A stretch of 64,000 nucleotides of DNA from Cryptomeria japonica (Eukaryota > Streptophyta > Pinopsida > Cupressales > Cupressaceae), in the NCBI RefSeq assembly GCF_030272615.1, contig NC_081406.1, forward strand, positions 484,375,900 to 484,439,899, read 5' to 3'. The position numbers and the translations under genes were made by a program. Positions 58,773-64,000 of this stretch are shown here, piece after piece. How positions within the stretch are numbered: position 1 is the first letter of the stretch; each line of letters starts with the position of its first letter. The notes under the pieces were generated by a model, which was not told the origin of the DNA, did no database searches, and worked only from the letters and a program-made list of their open reading frames with translations.

Positions 58773-59149
58773 TTGAGGGAACGAAGAATATGTTATCACT
58801 GTTTAAAAAATTGGAAAATGGGTTTTCTTTTCCCATAATTGGCTAGGTTTTTGAAATTTTGAGTTAGACACACTATCAACTACTTCAGGTCTGTGTTGGT
58901 TCTTAAGGGTTTAGGGTTTTAATTTTAAATTGTTCAATGTTGATCACAAACCCTTTGGTTTCTAATCCTTTGTTACTTTATCCACTTAAGTAATGGGTCT
59001 TGGGATTGTAAGAGGTGTTCCCACATGTCTTTTGCCTAGGTGGTTGTTGAATTAATCGTAAAATTTTATGCCTTATGTCTTTTCTTCCTAATGTCGTCGG
59101 GCCTAGTAAGTTGTGCGCAGCTCTTAGGTGGATCTATGGTTTTTGCTAT
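58773..59149. other. Transition between gypsy remnant and ORF X upstream region
   Basis: Non-coding. Nothing recognisable other than TTTAGGGTTTTAATTTTAAAT-like AT-rich sequence. Confidence 0.4.
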
Positions 59150-61087
59150 TTTGTTAGGCGAAGTTGTGTGTGGTTTAAGACTCGCGAAATGGCGAAAGGG
59201 AGAAGCATTCTAAATGGCACATTTGGTCCAGTTTAAAATGGCTTCATCTTGTTCAAAATCTGATGGCTGGCGTTATTTCGCAGCTGAAACTTGCAAGTGA
59301 AATACCTTTCACGAAATGGCGAAAGCGTTTGGTGGGACCCTACAGTGAAGAATTTCTAAGTGATTAAAAGGTGATCAAGTCCAATCTGATCCGATGGTTC
59401 ATGCTATTTTGCGGCTGATAGATGCTCGAAGGCTACACCCTGTGAAACAGCGAAAAGGTTTTTCGGTCTGCAAAAAGGGAGTCTTTTGTAAAAGCATAAT
59501 AGGTGATTAAGTTTCTTTTGATCTGACAGTTCACATAGCTTCGCAAGATGAAAATGCTCAAGAGTTAGCTTTCACGAAGTAGCGAAATGACATGGCACTC
59601 CAAGCAGACGGTCCAGCTGGTCGGGAGGGCGAGTAAGATGATGGCACATGGCAGAGGTCACAATAGTCAGCAAGGTGGGTCTAAGAATTAAAAGGTGGGT
59701 CCCAGAGGTGAGCCATGCCATGGGATAAGAAGTGACCTGGCAGATACAGGTGGCAAGGATGAGGTGGAACCCATTGTTTTCTCTCAGCAAATGAAAGGTT
59801 GACATGTCAGTTTGAAAGTGACTAGATGCCAAGTGTTGGAAGTTGAGTAAGAGGGCCCACATCTACCAAATTCAGTAAGTTGTTAAGCACCGAGCAAGTC
59901 AAATATAATCTAACGGCCCACGTGAGTTTGCAATGGTAAAGTGCTCATGTTTTATGTCCTGCAAAATGGTGAAAAGGTTTTTTGGCCTCGAAGACAGATA
60001 AAGCATGAGGTTAAAAGGGGATCAACTCCGTTTTGATCCAAGGGCCCACGTTGTTTCGCTATTGTGAACCAACCGAAGGATATGCTTCACGAAATAGTGA
60101 AAAGAAAAGAAGGTATCCAGGTGTCATGCTAGATGGTGACGTGTCCAAGGAAACGTGGTTTTAGAAGAAGTTGAGGGCCCGCCAAGGTGTAACCGGTGGT
60201 TATAAGGGAAGGACATGTGGCTGACGTTGAACTAAATGTGAAGAGTTTTCCAAGGCTAATGGTTGATTGCCACATGGTAGTCAGTAACCAATAAGAAAGT
60301 GGCATGAGTAAAGCAAGCATAAAGGTCTCCCTTAAAGGATGATCATCTCAGAATTGATCCAACGCTTCGCATTGTTTCGTGGCCCGAAGTTGAAAGTTCT
60401 TTAAGCTTCATGAAATAGAAAAAGACCACTAGCAGTCAAGGTAAAGGCGTGGTTAATGAAGAAGTTGATGAATTTGGTAAGAGTTAAATGCCAAGCAGTT
60501 AGAGTTCCATCTAATGCCTGGCATGGCTTCATGAAGGAGAAGTGCTCGAAGGATAAAGCCCGCAAAATGGTGAAAAGAAGGTAGGGGCCGGAGTGAAGCC
60601 AAGGCTATTAAGTCAGTGTAAAGGCTGATCAATTTTCTTTTGATTGGACGGTTGGCGTGATTTAATTTAACAAAATTGCCAAAAGGTTATGCTTCGTGAA
60701 AAAGCAAAAGAGCAAAAGGAAAGAATGTGCAGGAATGTTGTGACCCGTTGGAGCGAAACATTCAAATTCTCTCATGAATTCAATTCTGAAGGGATAGCCG
60801 AAGCATGCGGTATCAATGTTGCAGTTAAGAGCCTGGGTACCATATATGATCTCGTATCAACCCGATGAAGGTATCATTCAAAAGAATTGTTGAAGAGGAG
60901 CAAATACAGAGCTATTTTCTTCCAATACAAAGCAAGTCAATTCAGTTGCAGAGCAGATTCCTTCGAGCTAAAAGCAAGTTTTCTTGTACTTTTGTGTGGT
61001 AATTCCTTTGCAGTGTATTTTAATTGGAGGCTTGATTTGTCACAAAACCAGTTGGGGATAATATTCTAGTTGCTTGCATATTTCAAA
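59150..61087 (+). repeat. Repeat-rich upstream region of ORF X copy 2
   Basis: Cassettes of the form GATC(C/T)GA(T/C)GG(T/C)(T/C)CA(T/C)G...TTTCGC followed by GAAATAGCGAAAAG recur about every 150-300 bases (near 59265, 59390, 59520, 59905, 60035, 60355 and 60645). The 60735-61087 part (GTTGTGACCCGTTGGAGCGAA, AGCATGCGGTATCAATGTTG, CAATTCAGTTGCAGAGCA) mirrors 52976-53330. It differs from copy 1 by many substitutions and indels and lacks the clean 757-base duplication. Confidence 0.75.
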
Positions 61088-64000
61088 ATGACACCTAAGA
61101 GAGAATTTTCAGGGAAACTTAATCACCAGGAAAGGGCCATTTGTGATGATTTTCTTGAACAGTTAACATTGTCAACTAATCAGGCATCAAAAGTAAAAGA
61201 ATTAGTGCCAAGAGCTCCTCGTTTGAAAATAGGAGAAGGGTTATATGATAAGGGTAACTGGTTGAGAGATCCACAAGTTGGGTTGTCTGGGTTGGGGTTA
61301 TTCAAAATTGGATTCGGAATGAGAAATTCTCCAGCCCCGCAGAATAGCACCTGGGAGTTAGATGTAGGGAAATTGGTAGTTCCAGGAGTATTCATGGACA
61401 TGTATCTATTGACTCAAATTGCACATAATTATGATCCAGTCACAAGGAGCATTAGGGATATGAATGGGAAAGCCCTCATTGAAATCAATAATGAGGAATT
61501 CAGAAGTGCTTTTGGGCTTAATGAGTTTACCAATTTTTTGGAACCCATTAACTTCAAATCATTAGCTCAAGTATACAGTGCACAGAGAAACCACCTTAGA
61601 AATGGGCCTCCTAAGGAATTTTTTGTGAAGATAGGTGGGTTGACAGCTGTAGGACCCAACACTGAAGAGCCCTTCTCATTGAATCTGTTCACCCTTAGGG
61701 CTAAGGGAATGTATTGGTCACTTTGCCAAATTTTGGGAGAGGATGCTGAGGCAAATATGCGTAATCATTACATGCTAATGATTGCTTAGATTTTGAATCC
61801 TTCTCTTGCATTAACATTTGATTATGCTTCTTTTATTACTGATGCTATCCATGGAGGGTTGATAGGCCTTTTGGATGGTATTCACTCCTCGTGCATCTAT
61901 TTTTGTTCAAAGGTGGTGATTATTTTGCAAGTGGAATGGACCTTATAAAAGAGAAAGAGGGAGAAAAGATGCCAATGCAACTATGGAGTACTGTGTTGTC
62001 ATGGGACAGAGATGATGCCAGTTTCTTAAAATTTGATAAATATTTTGCATCAAATATTAGAACTCTCCTCTGTTTAGAAAACCCAAGGATCCCCAAGGTT
62101 CTTTTGGAATTTATTAGACCAAAAGAATTTGCAGAAAGTATAAAGATTGTTCATAATTGGGGTGATATTTACTTATACCCTGTCTCCACAGTTTTCAGAG
62201 TTTTTGGTTTCAGAGGCACTCCATTCTTATTTCCCTATCAGGTCCCTCTCAAAGTGGGAATTACAGAAGTCCTTAGACAAATTGGTAGTGTACAAGAGGC
62301 AGAGCTGACAAGCAGAGGTAAAGGGACTATTTTCCCTATGCTTACTATAGCCCACCAATTTGTAATAACCAAAGGAGGTTGGAATTGTTTTGAGGATTTT
62401 CTCAAACCTGATTATTTGTCAACTACAATATCCAGGTCTGCCGATCTAGAAGACTTCTTCAATGGCATGTTTAGAAAGAGAGCATTGTGCAGAGGTAGAC
62501 CCCATCAATTTCAGTTTTGTAAAGACCTTATTAGAAATGAGTTTGATCTAGATGAGAAGGAGCTGAGGAAGGAAAAATGGGTGGCTTATAAAAAAGCCTT
62601 AGATTTTGTACATCAGTTTGATGCTAGCTATGACCCATTGTCTAGCCTTTTCCCTTTTGAGGAGAAAATAAAGTTCCTAATTGTTTGCTTTGAGGATGTG
62701 ATGTAGACTCTAAAAGAAAAGAGGGAGGCAGTGATTAAGAGCAACCCTGAAAAGGCAAGAATGGTTTTAAGTAGGTCTGCCTCCACTAGAGAAATCCCTC
62801 CTAGCAACTATACATGGCACAAGAAGTCTAATTATAGTGTGTTGATGCCTACAATAAGGGAGCCCTCTACCTCCAAAGGAAAGAGGAAGATACAAGATGT
62901 TATTGACATCCAAGAGAGCCCAAAGAAGCAGAGAGTAGGAAAAGAAGAAAAATCCGATAAACCCTTGTACTCTCCATCCCAATCCCCTATTCACATAGGA
63001 GATGAACAGGCAGTAGCTAAGCAGCTGATACAGTTAGGCAGTCTAGGAGAAATAGCCTACACTTATGATGAAGTAGAAGAGGGAATGCCAGAAGAGCCCC
63101 TTGCTACTGAAATGAACTTCACTACCAATGAATTTAAGGGCAAGGAGTGGGATCCTAAGATCAAACAGGCTAGTGACGACTTCTTGGTTGACAACAATTT
63201 TGTTACATCAGGAGCATTCATACAATTTGTATGGAAGCAAAATATTGACAAATACAATGCAAGATGTGAGAAGAGAAAAGGTGAGAAGCCTCACAAAGAT
63301 CTAGCTCTGGTGGAGTTGGAAATAAAGCAAGAAATGATGGACGAGTTTAAGACCATCACTCCTAAGCAAGGAAGAGATATGGTGGCACAAGCTACAGTAC
63401 TTATTCTCCCTGAGTGGGACATAGCAGATGCCCTGGTACTGGAGGCAGTGAGAAAAGAAACCAAGCCCATGGAGGGAATCACTTTTAGCAAAGATAGTGT
63501 TGCACTTGTCATGTGGTCTCTCAAGAGAGATGAGAATAAGAAAAGTAAGGACACCCCAGGGTCAAGCTACCTTGGTGGAATGATAGTGAAGAGAGTGCAG
63601 AACACAGGGGTGGTGGAAGCTGCTAGCAATATGCTAGAAACTGAAAAATTTAGTGTTGCATTAGCAGAAAGGGAAGCTAAGGAAAAAGCAGACCTCCAAG
63701 TCAAGTTGGAGATAATTTTGAAGGCTTATAATAGTGCTAATGTAGAGGTAAGAGGTAAAGATAGCATCATTCCTAAACTACAAAGCCAGTTGAAAGGATA
63801 GTACCATCAAGGTGAGTCTTTAACACTAATGATTTCCTCTTCTCCTGCAAGACCTCCACCTAGCAGCCCCATCATTGAGTTCCCACCATCTCCAGCACCT
63901 TCTAGCTCCCAAATGGTTGAGATTACTCCTCAAGAATTAGAGAATCTAAAACAGGCTCAGGCCTTATATGCGAAGAAGTATGAGGAAAGAGTAAGGGCTA
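61088..64000 (+). pseudogene. ORF X copy 2, running off the window edge
   Basis: The ATG at 61088 (MTPKREFSGKLNHQE) aligns with the start of copy 1 and similarity continues to the last base of the window. Breaks are TAG at 61787, 62704 and 63799, all where copy 1 has Gln, and a frameshift near 61869. There a 25-base deletion between two ATAGG words (present in copy 1 as ATAGGAATCAAG ... GGTGGATAGG) removed GIKNGKVDR-coding sequence. The bipartite basic segment and the coiled-coil part are retained. About 1,190 of the 1,213 codons' worth of family architecture can be compared only up to ERVRA at the edge, so the end lies outside. Function unknown. Confidence 0.7.

Noticed and set aside
59265-60660. 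CRISPR-like array because of regularly recurring motifs
   Set aside because: The units are degenerate, unevenly spaced and set in plant retroelement DNA; no exact repeats of constant length.

Overview
This window looks like intergenic heterochromatin of a vascular plant with a large, transposon-rich genome. A gymnosperm would fit, but I infer that only loosely from the style of the elements. Supporting features are plant Ty1/copia elements primed by initiator-Met tRNA (TGGTATCAGAGC), a CACTA (En/Spm) transposon with a TNP2 transposase, a Tat-like Ty3/gypsy remnant, and pseudogene pieces of plant PPR and CWC22 genes. I see no intact cellular gene, no RNA gene and no CRISPR array.

Layout. At 1-4524 there are copia LTRs, including two LTRs of one family joined head to head at about 3320. 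A plus-strand copia element (called A) starts at 3321. It is cut into pieces by two insertions. The first is a complete minus-strand relative, A-prime (6073-12748, target duplication GTAAC). The second is a 31.6 kb CACTA transposon (13882-45505, TIRs CACTA...TAGTG, target duplication ATC/ATT). The A coding sequence resumes cleanly after each insertion (12754-13881 and 45509-47075), and its 3' LTR starts at 47473 and breaks off at 47726.

Inside the CACTA are a PPR fragment, two oppositely oriented pieces of a CWC22 splicing-factor gene, a decayed TNP2, a decayed SET-domain reading frame, a TNPA-like multi-exon gene, and a 459-bp hairpin. It also holds two LTR elements without a pol gene: B (minus, 29543-36167, target duplication TATGA) and C (plus, from 36775). 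A solo B-type LTR (41369-42169, target duplication GTATC) sits inside C. B and C have different LTRs but encode the same kind of proteins: a coiled-coil Gag with four zinc-knuckle positions and a ~1,050-residue second protein of unknown function.

From 47727 to the end there is an LTR-like sequence, then two divergent copies of another unrecognised ~1,213-codon reading frame (ORF X; minus 49334-52975, plus 61088 to the window edge). Each copy has a related repeat-rich upstream region, and the two are separated by a Tat-like gypsy remnant with a primer site and a protease fragment.

How it fits together. The order of insertion can be read directly: copia A first, then A-prime and CACTA into A, then B and C into the CACTA, then a B relative into C. 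Most reading frames are broken by point mutations, and many in-frame stops are TAG where a related copy has a Gln codon. The strongest candidates for something undescribed are the pol-less gag + ORF2 families (B/C), ORF X, and the SET-domain frame inside the CACTA.
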